DNA of 64,000 nt, taken from the NCBI GenBank assembly GCA_002794775.1, contig NBAY01000049.1, forward strand, positions 186,001 to 250,000. The letters run 5' to 3'. Made by a program: the position numbers and the translations under genes. Origin of the DNA: Porodaedalea pini. Taxonomy: Eukaryota > Basidiomycota > Agaricomycetes > Hymenochaetales > Hymenochaetaceae. The notes under the pieces were generated by a model. That model saw only the letters and a list, made by a program, of their open reading frames with translations. It was not told where the DNA came from and did not search any database. Shown in pieces: positions 36,541-47,647 of this stretch (the first letter of the stretch is position 1; each line of letters opens with the position of its first letter).

Positions 36541-38123
36541 TTACATGATTATGCATTTCTTATCCTCCACTTCAAGCTTTCGTCCACGTATTCCCATATC
36601 GGCAAACGTATCGTACGTAGTTTTGCGTGTAGGTAATACAGCACGATCCTTCCTTGAAGTAGCTATTTCTCGTCCCTCAGCTGCAGTTTCCGATAGTTCT
36701 TGAGCCACATGTTCACGTTCTACTGTAACGCTGGTGCTGCTGAGAATACAGACAAAATCCGTCATTACTGCGCCTGATAAAGCAAATGCATTATATAACG
36801 GTGTCATTTCACTCACAGGGTATCCACAGTGACAGAATAGTACAAGGCCCTCAGTATCGAAACAATCTGAGATGCCGAAGGTCGTGAATCTGGATTCTCC
36901 TGCCAACACGCCTCGCATATACTCCATAGTTGAACATTATGTTCTGACCAGCTTAGGAATGCCCCAGGCTTTATCGGAAGATGGCCATAGATAATTGAAG
37001 TTATGACTTGAGGATCACAAGCAAGATGATGATATGGACGGTTCCTGGCCAGTATCTCCTTTAAACAAAGTTGTTACATGTTTGCCTTTCTTTCCCTGCT
37101 TATCTTCGCTGAAAATGCAAAGACAGAACTCACGTAGACAGTCATGCCGAATGCCCAGATGTCCGATTGTTCGGAATGCGTTGCATGTTCTCCCGATGGA
37201 AGGAGAAGTTCGGGCGACATCCACCGCGCAGATCCTCTCACTGTGCTGCTCTGCGCTTGGATACTCCGACCACCCATAGTCTGAGATACGGCTAGCAGGC
37301 GAGAAATCCCGAAGTCGCAAATGAGGGGATCTCCGAGTCTCGAGACTAAGACGTTGTCCTAGACAGACAGCACCGTAAATCTCCTATGGACAGCAGAAGG
37401 GAAATTAGGCTTACAGATTTGATATCAGAGTGTATTATTCTCGCGCCGTGGAGGTAAGAGATCCCCTCAGCGAGTCCTAGGACCTGAGAATTCGAATGTA
37501 TTAAGAAGAGAACGTGTTTCGGATGAGTAGTAAATACCATGTGCATGATATCGCACTCTGGATGAGTCTGAACGTACTTCAAAACAGTACCGTTCTCCAT
37601 AAATTCGGATATAAAGGACGGAAGACCATGTTGTTCTATAACATAGCCCATTAACGAAAGGATATTTGGATGCTTGAGTCTTGACCACACTCGGACTTCT
37701 CTCTCAATGAACTGTACAAAATCGAAGTCTCAATATCGCATTCCTATCACAGATCTTGCGATAAAAAAATTGTATCATGCATACCTTGGCAATATCAGGA
37801 CTGTCCTGAAGATAGAGGCGGAGGCATTTTATAGCTACATTCACTTCGCCACGGCCAGCAACATTACATCTTCCAATCCGAATGTCTCCATAGGCTCCAC
37901 CTGAAAGGTATGGACAATCCGTGTCATAGGTGACTCGTCCTGTAAGCTCGAGGTGCTTGAGACCTGCAAGTGTACCGTGGAGAACTTCTGAGTAGTTTTT
38001 TTGTGTGCTGTTCTCTGAGGATTGGTCAGGTCTTTGCTCAGTCACTAGGTTGATAGGAGTCTGCACAGGTAGAGCAGGTAAAGGACGTTGTGTAGGGATA
38101 GAAAGGCTAGCTTTTGAAGCCAT
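36541..38123 (-). CDS. Protein kinase with C-terminal CaaX box
   Basis: Tyrosine-kinase-like type protein kinase domain, as expanded in agaricomycetes. The N-terminus (MASKASLSIPTQRPLPALPV) is Pro/Ser-rich. The glycine loop is YLSGGAYGDIRIG, and the beta-3 Lys is in NVAIKCLRLYL. After that comes SRLKHPNILSLMGYVIEQHG. The catalytic loop reads IIHSDIKSDNVLV: the HRD Arg is Ser, but the Asp, Lys and Asn remain. DFGISRLL, then GSARWMSPELLL, SDIWAFGMTVY and CWQENPDSRPSASQIV complete the domain. The last intron (about 36735-36822) joins VTVDTL to STSVTVEREH in phase. The last exon gives a charged tail ending GRKLEVEDKKCIIM, a basic stretch plus a C-a-a-X box, with the stop at 36541-36543. Prenylation and membrane attachment are inferred from the motif only. 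Confidence 0.75.
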
Positions 38124-38823
38124 GTCAAGCTGGTTGGGAGCGGACGTCAGACTAGCTGGTCGTTGTCCCGACCTTCAGGCATCTGATGGGTGACATTGCT
38201 AAGTTAGTTGAGCTGATGATGATGATGAATTCCATTTTTGTAACGCTATCGTGGGTATGAGCGCGCGCGTTTGATGCGTGATCGCCTCTTTGGGCATTTC
38301 TTTTGCAAGTGCGGAGTTTGAAAGTATCGTCGCATTTATCATAAGTACTATGTACATAATGTAGTACTGCTGTAAGATACAGCTGCTATTTTGTGCACTT
38401 CGTGCGGTAACTATGGAGTTACAACAAACTTGGAAGTGCCGTGGACAAGGAGGACACCTGGCAATACCAACTGAGGGCTGGACATGGAGGGGGGGGGGGC
38501 GTTTAAACCGGATTTGGCATTCCATAGCCTCTCTCGTCGTATGTGGTCATGACTTACCCCTGTGGGATCGAAATGTCTCAGCCCCATGACTTTCGCGCAC
38601 TCTACCAGCTGATGATTGTTTAGATGGCTGCCTGTGCTCAATTAGCGGACCAGCACAAGTGTCTACGGCCAACGGCAAGGACAGAAAAGCTACTATCTGA
38701 AGTCAGGTCAAGCTATGTTGGGACTCGGGAGCAGATGCCAGTGCTGGGTCGGTTTTATCTGATCTTCGGACATTTCACTATATCCAAACTAGTTTACATG
38801 TAGTTGTATAAGCCCTATTCTAG
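38124..38823. other. Intergenic region
   Basis: Upstream of the CaaX kinase and of the tRNA. An 11-base G run occurs near 38489. I see no gene. Confidence 0.5.
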
Positions 38824-38916
38824 GCCCTTATAGCTCAGTGGTAGAGCGTGCCACTCGTATGTCCGGGATCATTGTTCGAAATGGTAAGGTCGGTTGTTCA
38901 ATCCAGCCTGGGGGCA
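38824..38916 (+). tRNA. tRNA-Thr (CGT), intron-containing
   Basis: Cloverleaf: acceptor GCCCTTA pairs with TGGGGGC (38909-38915), with discriminator A. The D arm is GCTC-AGTGGTA-GAGC. The anticodon stem TGCCA/TGGTA frames loop C-T-CGT-A-A after removal of a 21-base intron at 38860-38880, directly 3' of position 37, the canonical site. The T arm is GGTTG-TTCAATC-CAGCC. Without the intron it is 72 bases. A T-run (TTTTT) follows as RNA polymerase III terminator. Anticodon CGT reads ACG. Confidence 0.92.
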
Positions 38917-39080
38917 GACCTTTTTGTAATCTTATCAGATCTTAATATACATTTGACGACGGCCACTTTCGACCCATCCACGTTTAGTCAGCCACAGCCA
39001 CTTTTAGTCAGCGCTCCAAAAGGTAAATCCGCCCCTCCTGCCGCTTCAGGCAGTCCTGCAAATCTCAAAAAAATAAACCC

Positions 39081-39180
39081 TCAAAGCGGCAACTCACAGA
39101 TCACTGAAAGCGGCAACTTACAAATCGCTCAAAGCGGTAACTCCAACAAACCCTCAAAGCGGCAGCATGCAAATCATCCA
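39081..39180. repeat. Degenerate 24-base tandem repeat, four copies
   Basis: Units built on AAAGCGGCAACT plus a CAAATC-like tail start near 39083, 39107, 39131 and 39156, a spacing of 24-25 bases. It encodes an open repeated motif of the kind QSGNxQI, but I see no gene around it. Confidence 0.7.
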
Positions 39181-39535
39181 CACACACTTTCAGCTCAAAC
39201 AATTCATTTCTCACTTGAAAATTTTCAGAAAAATCATCAAAAAAATCATTTTAACTAGCAAATTACTATTCTGCCTTCCCAATGAGTATTGGTGTATAAA
39301 CTGCCACATAATATCAACTAATTTGAGCTTTCTTGATGATGCATAAGAGAGAGACTGAGAATACATACAGGAAAATTGTCCACTCACCTTTGTTGTTGTC
39401 AGAGAGACTGAGGCAACAAAGGTATCAGAATGGGTTCAAATAGGAAGTATTATATAATGTGAACTATATAGTACCAGTGCAAAAGGAATCCATTGAGAAT
39501 TATTCTCAGAATATGTAAATCATCAGCATGACATG

Positions 39536-39885
39536 TGCTAGAGTATAGTGCAACTTGGCTTGGGTGCCTATGAGCTTCAGATGGGTCAGGGAACAAAGGG
39601 AATGTGAAATATATATGAACAGAACATAATGCACCAGGCTCCAAGGATCCAGAGGCTGTGCTGCTCCCCCAAGTCTTGGACTCAGAGTGGTCCTCATCTT
39701 GGCAAGCTTGCAATACATGCTAGAGTATCACTGAACTCAATGTGAGTGCATATGAGCTTTGGATGAGTTGAGAAATATGAAAAGGATATGAACAGAATAT
39801 AATGTGCCAGGCTCTGAAGGTCTGGAGGCTGTGCTGTCACTGAGTCTCAGATTTAGACTTGGACTCAGACTTATCATAATCACAG
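39536..39885. repeat. Degenerate tandem duplication of about 180 bases
   Basis: 39536-39716 and 39717-39885 share ordered blocks: GCTAGAGTAT, TATGAGCTT-GGATG, TATGAACAGAA-ATAATG, CCAGGCTC, GAGGCTGTGCTG and CTTGGACTCAGA. The copies are diverged and have no coding capacity. A smaller pair lies at about 40115-40150 and 40228-40262 (ATGGCCAGCRA). Confidence 0.65.
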
Positions 39886-40983
39886 TACAGCTTCACAGTT
39901 GTATTCCAGGGTTTGTGTGTGCCTCAGAATGTCAGATGCTTGGTACCTCAGAGTCAAGTTATGATGTTCAGAAGGTTGGCAATATGTCAGAAGTGGTAAG
40001 AACACCCAGTGGGCTTTCAGTTTTGGCATAAATGGAATGCCATACAATAAAATTCAGATTGCTTTCAGACATGTGTATGTGATACATATATAGTTTTGAA
40101 ATTGAAAAAACATGAGAACTCAGACTAATGGCCAGCAAGGAACTTTGAATAGATACAGCTTCAAGAGTGAGAGATTGTACTGATTAAATCTAAAGAACCA
40201 AAGAACTCAGGTCAAGCAATGCCTAAAAAACTCGGATTGATGGCCAGCGAAGTTCTTTAAAAGATAGACCATTTTAACTTCTTATCTATTGCCATGTTGC
40301 CTAATCCAGTATGAGGCAGGTGGATGCTCTGCTGATAAGGTGGTGGCCATGGCTGCGGCCCTCGCTCTTGGACCTGGCCATGGGCCATCGGCTTTTCCAT
40401 AAATAGTGAGCCTTATTTGATGTGACCATACCATACGCGTTGAATTCTTTTGACGTGTCCCCTCGTCTCCGGGCAACAAGCTTAAGTAGCACAGATTCGA
40501 GCACCACTGCATAATGGCGTCCCAGGTAGTATGAATGATAGAAAACAGAAAGTGCAGAAAGAAATTCATCGCCCCACCGCCTCGTGTAGCACGCGGCGCA
40601 GACACACATGTCCTTTCATTATTCCTTTCATCTATTGTCTTATACGCTCAAGTTCCTAACTCGAATGGGACTTGAACATCTGTTTGTTTGTTTATACTAC
40701 CACCACCGCAATACTAGTCATCCCTCCGTCGTCTCCGAGCCCTGTTCTACTACAGGACCAGACTTCAGTGGCTTCTATCGGATCCTGCACGCTCAGGCCA
40801 CAACCTTATTCAAAGGCGGTGTATCCCATTCGTCAAAGGCGCCTGTTGCTTAGACTGAAGCATTTAAAAGGCGGAGAAAGGGACACATTCACTTCTTAAC
40901 TCCCCCCATTACACTCCCCGCTCTCGAATAACACCCCCCGCTCTCATTCTGCAGCACTTATCCCTTGCAATAGTTCGACAATC

Positions 40984-42428
40984 ATGGTCTCTGGCCTCGA
41001 GTTCATAAGGATGGCATGCTCGCTCGTCAAGCCACCCGCCTTCAAGTTCGACCCCTTCGGCAACGAGGACCCACACATCAACAGCCTCGACTTCAAGTCC
41101 TTGCTCGACTTCCTCGAGCATGGAGATGATTCGCGCCCTGCACCAAAATCAGAGGTCGAACTGAAGCAACCGAAGCCACTTCGCACTGTCGCACTCGTGG
41201 ATGCCCGCCAGCGGCTTGAGGAGGTGAGCCATCCGATATCCTCTAGTTTTATGTCTGCCATCTTGCTTACCACCTCTATTCTTTGCAGATGGCTTGGTCC
41301 GCTGAGTACATGCAGCGTATCTCGGAGAGTGGGTCTGCATTCGACCCAATTTCAAAGATACCAACCGCATCTCCGCGTCGCCCCAACCCACTTGCACTCT
41401 CGCCGAATGAGCATAGCATTCTCCCGGTATCGCAGCGTGTCATTAGGCCACCCAAGCACATAACCCATCAACAGCAACAGCCACCATCTCCAGGCTGTGC
41501 TTGCCTCTCCCCCAGGTTTCTTGACCACTACTCCGCATATTCTGCTTCACGGGTAGGCTGGCCCCGCACTCCCCCTCCTGAAAAGCCACCCCCGCCGACG
41601 TTCAGCCTTGCCAAGGCTCGTGCACTTGGTAACATCTGCTTCCACCCGCCGCCTCAGCCTCAGCCCAAGCCTGCCCCTGCTCAAGCATCAGGAAGCATGG
41701 CATGCCTCTACACGGGATCCTTGGACCGTTTCTCGGGTCACATCATGCAGCAGGGAGCTTGGAGTTGTGCGCTGCGCCCTGAGGGACCCCCAAGGCCGAC
41801 CTTTTTCCTTTCCAAGGCCCCGGCTCAGAAAGCCACACCTGCCCTCAGCTCAATCCTGACGATTCCTTCGCAGTCTGAAGGCAACAGTAGCAATAAAGAG
41901 GAAGAGAACGAATGCGAGCATGACTCCGACGAGTCAGTCGAGGATGACACACATACCTATATCACAAGCTTCTCCGATGAAGAGGAGGAAGTGGAGGACG
42001 ACAGCTCGAGCATCAGATCCATGTCCGAAGACGGGTCTCAAGTGCTCGAGGAGAACGAGGAGTACTACACAGCGTCCGAGTATTCCGGCTATGATGCCGA
42101 TGATGACTCTTTTGCGGACGATGAAGCCTCTGTACCCGCTGCGTCTCCTTGTGCAAGTCTCAGTCCCGCCTTCATTCCGTCGCCTTACTCATCTGCCGGA
42201 TCCCTCGCGTACACCACAGCTACATCGCCTGCTGACTCCTTCCTGTCGACTAATTCCGGAGCATCCCACACGCAGGCTGCACTTTCCGCTGTTGAAGCCA
42301 AGGTCGAGAACCCGCCGTTGCAGCTGCGCTGGACAGTGGGCATGCCGGGCGATGCTGTAACGTTCCTCATCGCCGCAGAACGAGCATTACAGAGGCAGTC
42401 TCAAGTACAGAGGCAGTGTGAGGAGTAG
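40984..42428 (+). CDS. Hypothetical acidic, proline/serine-rich protein
   Basis: Two exons, joined over the intron at about 41224-41288 (RLEE then MAWSAEYMQRI). The first exon (MVSGLEFIRMACSLVKPPAF onwards) has LDFKSLLDFLEHGDD. The second encodes about 380 residues: a Pro-rich stretch with HQQQQPPSPG, then a repeated pattern CLSPRFLDHYSAYS / CLYTGSLDRFSGHI, each followed by PPPTFSLAKA / PRPTFFLSKA. Next come a strongly acidic Ser/Asp/Glu segment (about 41900-42120) and a Ser/Ala-rich tail. A helical end reads AVTFLIAAERALQRQSQVQR. The internal duplication suggests a docking protein. I do not recognise a family. Consistent codon use and clean splice sites support a real gene. Confidence 0.65.
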
Positions 42429-42996
42429 ATTTTTGAAGGTTTCAGAGGAGTAGCGGAGGTTGAAGGACAAGTTTGAGAAAGGTACGCCCTCCAATCTGCA
42501 TGAGTCGCTCGAAGTTGACGCTAATCGAATCATATTAGACCTCAAAGTCAAATAGTGTATATATTCCGTACCATTTTCTCTCAATCATCTCCATATCCCC
42601 AGCGTCACCTCCCACTTTCCTCTATTTGCCACGCGTTGTACAACATCGAACCTCTACAAGCGCCACCCCGATATCTTCGCATCAGGGCCCTGCACTGGGC
42701 GACCCAACGCTCAGGCCTCGACACCACCGCAAGGCCTCTCCATTCGTCCAGAGCGAAGACGCCGAACGGCCCAGCCACCTCGTCCGTCAACAAGGACAAT
42801 CAAAGAAATGGCTGTACATCCGCAATCGGGCCAGTTCTCATGACTGTAATTGTAAACGCACTGTACCCGTGCCCCGTTTCTCCTTTGTCTCACTTTCTCG
42901 CTTCATCGTTTCACTACTTCACGTCTCCACATTTTACTCGATCGTTGCTGGAATTTCTCTATCCGGATTTGCACCGCAAATATATACCTCCCAATT
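42429..42996. other. Convergent intergenic region
   Basis: 3' region of the acidic protein (+) and of the mitochondrial carrier (-). Open frames here carry no motif. I see no gene. Confidence 0.5.
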
Positions 42997-44829
42997 CTAT
43001 CCGCCCGTTTTTGCTCTGCGGAATGGGCGGGTGGAATTGGGTTTGTTTGTGATCCGATGCCTCGTCTCTTTTCTGTGCTGTACTTTGAAGAGTATCCGTA
43101 TATTTGCAAAAGCGTTCCTATCAACATCAGACACCTGTCGCCTCTCGCAAGTACTCTGCAAGAAAGGCGATTCAGTGATTTTCGTAAGATTTGAGCCTAG
43201 GAACACGTGCGAACCTCTCGTTAACTCGAATGCGCCGAATGTCGCGGCTGCAGCAGGTATACTTCATACAAAGTCAGCATGATTAATGTACTTCATGGGG
43301 ATTGGGGGATCGCACCTCCTGAGCACTAAGTAGGACAGTCCATCAGTTCCGGCCTGGATAGAATAGGAAAGGGACGTACGTGATGGTGACAGACCGCGGA
43401 AAAGACCGACGCTGAATTCGTTGGTGGTGAGCGCTCCTCGAGATGGTATCCTTTCAGAAAAAGAGGAATACGTACAATCCACTCTCAGTGACAATGCTCC
43501 TGAGCTCGTGTGCAATGTACTGCACAGGCGTACCCGTCGGTGGGGTGGCGCGTAGCTGGACGCGAGATTTGACCACATCTAAACAGGTCGTAATCAATGA
43601 TTGTTTTCGTCACTAGGATAGAGACTGAGACATACCGAGGGGGTAGCAAGCCAGCCAATATGAGATCTATTTCAATACTGAGCTTCATGTGCTAGCCGTC
43701 AATATAAGTGGACATACGCCTCCGCAGGAGCCGCTGGCAAGAAGGGCCCAAACTGGAAGTCCATTAGGACCTGAGTAGCGTCCGCGGAAGCGACGCTTGG
43801 CGAACTCAAACCCTAGAGCAACGCCACGCGGTTAGGACAATGTTTTACAAAACAGCTTCGCTGAGGAGGCAAACATACCAGTGTAAAACCTGTCGGGCAG
43901 CAAAAAGGCGGAAGGTCAGTGAATGAGCCAGTGCTACTTGACAAATAGGTACAAACCCTGCGTAGGCTGGTATTTCTCGCGCGACGGTGACCTGTAACAC
44001 ATAAGTTTGTTGTTTGCTAAGAAAGCGGACCTCATTATCTCACCCAGAAACCGCGCATGATACCCTTTCTGAAACCCCACTTCGACCACATCTCACTTGC
44101 GACAGCTCTCAGTCGTTTATCTGTCGCACTGCCGTACTGACCCTGCATGCGCACTTTGAACATCTCGACTGTTTCGGTCATTCATATGGATTCTGTCATG
44201 CCATAGTTCGAGAAGAATGCTCACCTGGGCTTGCAAGCACTGAGTTTGCAGCTCCAGCCATTGCACCAGCGGCAGCAATCTCCTTCAGGGACAGTTCGGG
44301 AAAGGGAGAAATTATACGCTTTGAAACTGCATAGGAAGTAAAGAGCAGGGAGTTGACACCAGCGATACCAATAAGAGGACTGGCCATTCCTAAATGTCGC
44401 AGACCGGTTAAATCTATATGTAAATACAGTAGAATATTAATGGCATACCTTTCCATAACGCGAGGACACCCTCTTTCCGTATTGTCTGAGCTAGGATGTC
44501 CACAGGACCTTTCTGCGAGACCTCAGCGTCGCGGAAACATTGAGAAGCCTGCTTGAGCATTACTCACGAACATCCCCTCTGCAAGATACCGTAACTTTGT
44601 CAATTGGAACAAAATTCAAATTCAGGATAATATATACTCGGAGCGATTTGTGCACGGGTCTTAATCGTGTCAAGAGGCTGGCCGACAAGCACTTGCGCTG
44701 CCCCACCTACCAGACCTACAGTTATTAATGCTAAAAGATTCTGTAAGGAAGCTACTCACCGACGCTTCCTGCGATGAGCTCGTTCACAGTGCTCGGATGC
44801 CATATTGTGTCGAAGACCCCGCGGCCCAT
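42997..44829 (-). CDS. Mitochondrial carrier family protein (SLC25)
   Basis: Six-helix inner-membrane transporter with three repeats. Each repeat keeps the Px[DE]xx[KR] signature: GQPLDTIKTRAQIAP (near 44680), SPVEMFKVRMQGQYG, and YPLDVVKSRVQL (near 43640). ATG 44829 gives MGRGVFDTIWHPSTVNELIA, which splices to GLVGGAAQVLVGQ. Later are KEGVLALWKG, GMASPLIGIAGVNSLLFTSY, and in the last repeat LFRGLSPSLLRSIPAAAATF followed by GAFELTRG. The last exon then runs on for about 70 unusual residues (SHVFLGSNLTKITESPFL onwards) to the stop at 42997. This tail is longer than in most carriers, so the true 3' end may lie on an unrecognised exon. The signatures fit the carnitine/ornithine/basic-amino-acid branch, but the substrate is not certain. 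Confidence 0.82.
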
Positions 44830-45043
44830 ATCAAATCCTTCCTATCGGGTGAAGGGCTGCGCCGTCACCTTTAACGAGCTTGACGAAACCGACGAGGACA
44901 GACTCGGAGAAGGTCAAGAGCAAAGGCGTTAAAGAGTCGAACAATCATGATCGCGGCAGCCTGAGCCTTGCAAAATAGCACAAGTCTCGCGTCACACGAT
45001 CTGCGCTGAGCCTTCGACTTGTCCCATTTCCCTATTGTCCACC
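44830..45043. promoter_or_regulatory. Short divergent promoter region
   Basis: Only about 215 bases separate the start codons of the mitochondrial carrier (-) and REX4 (+), so both promoters must lie here. No clear TATA box is visible. Confidence 0.5.
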
Positions 45044-46489
45044 ATGATTCCGACCAACAATCAATCAAAGCGAAAGCAAAAGGCGAAAATGCCAGAGAAA
45101 CTTCCATCTGCAAATTGGCTTGCTCTTCAGAAGGCATGTATGTCCTTTGACTGGTTTTTTATTTGTCTAGGGCAATGCTCATGTTCGATTGTCATACATA
45201 GAAAATCAGTAAATCGTCGAAGATCACATCCAAAACACCTCCAAGGAAGCGGCTCAAGGTTGAGAGTGTCAATGACGAGGGTGTTGGTGAGGCAGGAAAC
45301 AGCAGCCGGAACAATGCATCGACTTCAAGTTTTCCCCGCGGTCACGAACCACAATCTGCATATACCATGGCCAGCACCTACACAGACAAACATCTTCTCA
45401 CTCACGGGAGAGAGTCCTTAGATTATCTACGGAAAATGGTATTCGGAAAAGTCGAATATTCGGAGGAACAGAAACAGTGCGTGCTTGTTTTGCTGCTTTA
45501 CAGTAGGCATTTCAGCTTGACGAGATTTCGTAGGCCGGGGAAGTACCTTGCCCTTGACTGCGAGATGGTCGGCGTCGGGCCAGAAGGTGTCGAGTCCTCG
45601 CTCGCCCGCGTCAGTTTGGTAAATTACCATGGCACTGTTATCTTAGACGAGTTCGTACGACAACGAGAACGCGTTGTCGATTATCGCACCGCTGTGAGTG
45701 GTGTCAGAGCCGAGGACATGGTTAACGGTAGGGCAAATTCATGACTCTTTCCCATTCTTAGCTCAATCTTTCCAAGCTGTACCTTTCCTAGAAATACAAA
45801 AAAGAGTTGCCGAGCTGCTCAAGGACCGTATATTAGTCGGTCATGCTGTAAACAATGACTTGAAAGCCCTCCTCCTCTCACAACCCCGTCCTCTCATTCG
45901 TGACACGCAACTTTGCGCAGGCAAGGCGCGGCTACTCAAAACCAAATATCCCGCCCTCCGGAAGCTCGCGCAGCAGGAGCTCGGGATCACCATCCAGGCG
46001 GGAGAGCATTCTAGTGTATATTTCTCGATGGCTTGCTGTTCACTCTTTTTCTGATATACGCTCTAGGTGACGGATGCACGTGCGACAATGGCATTGTACA
46101 GGCTTCACCGCAAAGAGTGGGACAAGGGCTTCCGTACCGTCCCCAGTGTCATCACTTCTTCAAAATCGTTAGGAAAACGAAAGGCACTCGTTGATGACGA
46201 AGACGGCGATGAAGCTGTCTCACAGGACAAATTCCCTGCGCTAAGAGACTCAAAGACGTCTGGGAAACACAAGGAAAGGGAAGCAATTCAGGGCGGAGGG
46301 CGACGCGGTGTAAGCTCAGGGTTATCAACGATAGTCAAACGCCCTGGTGAGCACAAAGCGGGTGGGAAGTCTGCCACTGGGGCCTCCTCTAGCGGAGAAG
46401 GGAAGGGAGACTGGTGGTCGACACTGGGCGGTGTTAGATCGTCAACATCGGAGCAAAGAGGATCGAAGGGGTCAATCAGAATTTCGTAA
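45044..46489 (+). CDS. REX4: RNA exonuclease 4-type DEDDh 3'-5' exonuclease
   Basis: Nuclear 3'-5' exoribonuclease of the REX4/ISG20 family, used in rRNA maturation. ATG 45044 gives [20 protein letters not shown], a basic N-terminus. A second exon adds [20 protein letters not shown], likely a nuclear/nucleolar signal. The exonuclease domain shows the DEDDh residues: [11 protein letters not shown] (first D and E, near 45555), [11 protein letters not shown] (second D, near 45845), and [11 protein letters not shown] (His and last D, near 46010-46080). Between them are [24 protein letters not shown] and [20 protein letters not shown]. The low-complexity C-terminus ([17 protein letters not shown] onwards) ends KGSIRIS at 46489. 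About five introns. Intact. Confidence 0.9.
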
Positions 46490-46906
46490 AGAGTTTTTGC
46501 CTTGCATACCTGGGCGTAATTTGCCTGTCGCTCTCGTTTGTTATCCATCGTTGTAAACTCTGAAGGACAATTAAATTGAAATCAAAAAAGCTGGAATTTA
46601 GAGTAGTAGCGCAGGCCTGACGATAAGATGAACTGAGAATAGAAAACATATATATATGCTTAAGCTTGTCGATCCGACCTGCTTTCGGAACATCATGAAT
46701 GGCACGTGCCGATATCACGTTCCACCGACGCGTCGCTTCGCTGGACTCAATACATTCTCTGTACCTCACATAGTCTCATAGAATTGGAGAGAGCACTATT
46801 TCAACTATTTCAACCTGCTCTGAGCACAATGACACGATCCTAAACTTTCTCAAAGACCGAAAACACTTTGCTTAAGGTACTCATTCATGTATACCGAAGA
46901 TGGACA
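46490..46906. other. Intergenic region
   Basis: 3' region of REX4 and upstream DNA of the second tRNA gene. I see nothing else. Confidence 0.5.
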
Positions 46907-47000
46907 GCCCTTATAGCTCAGTGGTAGAGCGTGCCACTTGTATGTACACTTTATAGTTACACCAATGGTAAGGTCGGTTGTTCAATCCAGCCTGGGGGCA
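46907..47000 (+). tRNA. tRNA-Thr (TGT), intron-containing
   Basis: Same cloverleaf as the gene at 38824-38916. Acceptor, D, anticodon-stem and T-arm sequences are identical. The loop reads C-T-TGT-A-A after removal of a 22-base intron at 46943-46964. Mature length is 72 bases. A TTTTTT run follows as terminator. The only exon difference from the other gene is T for C at the first anticodon base (46939), so it reads ACA. The introns are different. Confidence 0.92.
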
Positions 47001-47647
47001 TTTTTTAGCCATCCACATGCAAGACCTGCTGAACAATCATGAAACAGAGTGAAGCTTTATTTCAGGCGAGTATCATGACAATATTTTTCTATAGTTTTTG
47101 TCAATACACAATACATATATGGCGATAACAAAAAAAAACAGACATTGGCCAAAATCATAAGACTCAAGAGCAGCTCTCTGAGTCGAACCGAGGCGTGTGT
47201 ATTGGCCGACAAACTACCAGAGAAGCATATAACATATACACATTTATAGTGAATATCCGTCTTTCACGTCTTATATGAACAACCCGTTAAAACACAGCTT
47301 ACTGCTCAACCTCGTAATACTCAACCTCGTGGTAAAATGTGCAAAAAGAGGAGCAAGGAAAAACGAATCTGGCACAATAAATGATGATCAATTCTGAATA
47401 ACGGTATAGGCATATAAAGAAGCGCTTCGAGTATTCTAAGGCGAGATCCGGAGTAAACATGTGCAGAAACCAATGTACTGATCAGTCCAAGAGCCCATGC
47501 ACTGAAAGAGACAGCAAGGCCATCCTTCGGGCGAATAGGCTATCCTAATTGCGCCAAGCAGAGAAAGGACGAATGCATAAACGGCACCTGCAGATAAAGC
47601 ATAGAAAATACACAAGATGCAGTTATATCATAAGACTAAATACCAAA
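47001..47647. other. Intergenic region
   Basis: Between the tRNA and the 3' end of the pinin-like gene. AT-rich. I see no gene. Confidence 0.5.

Larger units (their letters stand above)
38917..40983. other. Long non-coding region with tandem repeats
   Basis: About 2 kb between the tRNA and the acidic protein gene. It holds a 24-base tandem repeat and two larger degenerate tandem duplications, listed separately. No coding sequence is supported. Confidence 0.5.

Noticed and set aside
39081..39180. Regularly spaced short repeats that look like a small CRISPR array
   Set aside because: Eukaryotic context, direct tandem units without unique spacers, and no cas genes.
42555..43052. Open frame of 165 codons on +
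   Set aside because: Overlaps the 3' exon of the mitochondrial carrier, is low-complexity, and has no motif or splice support.
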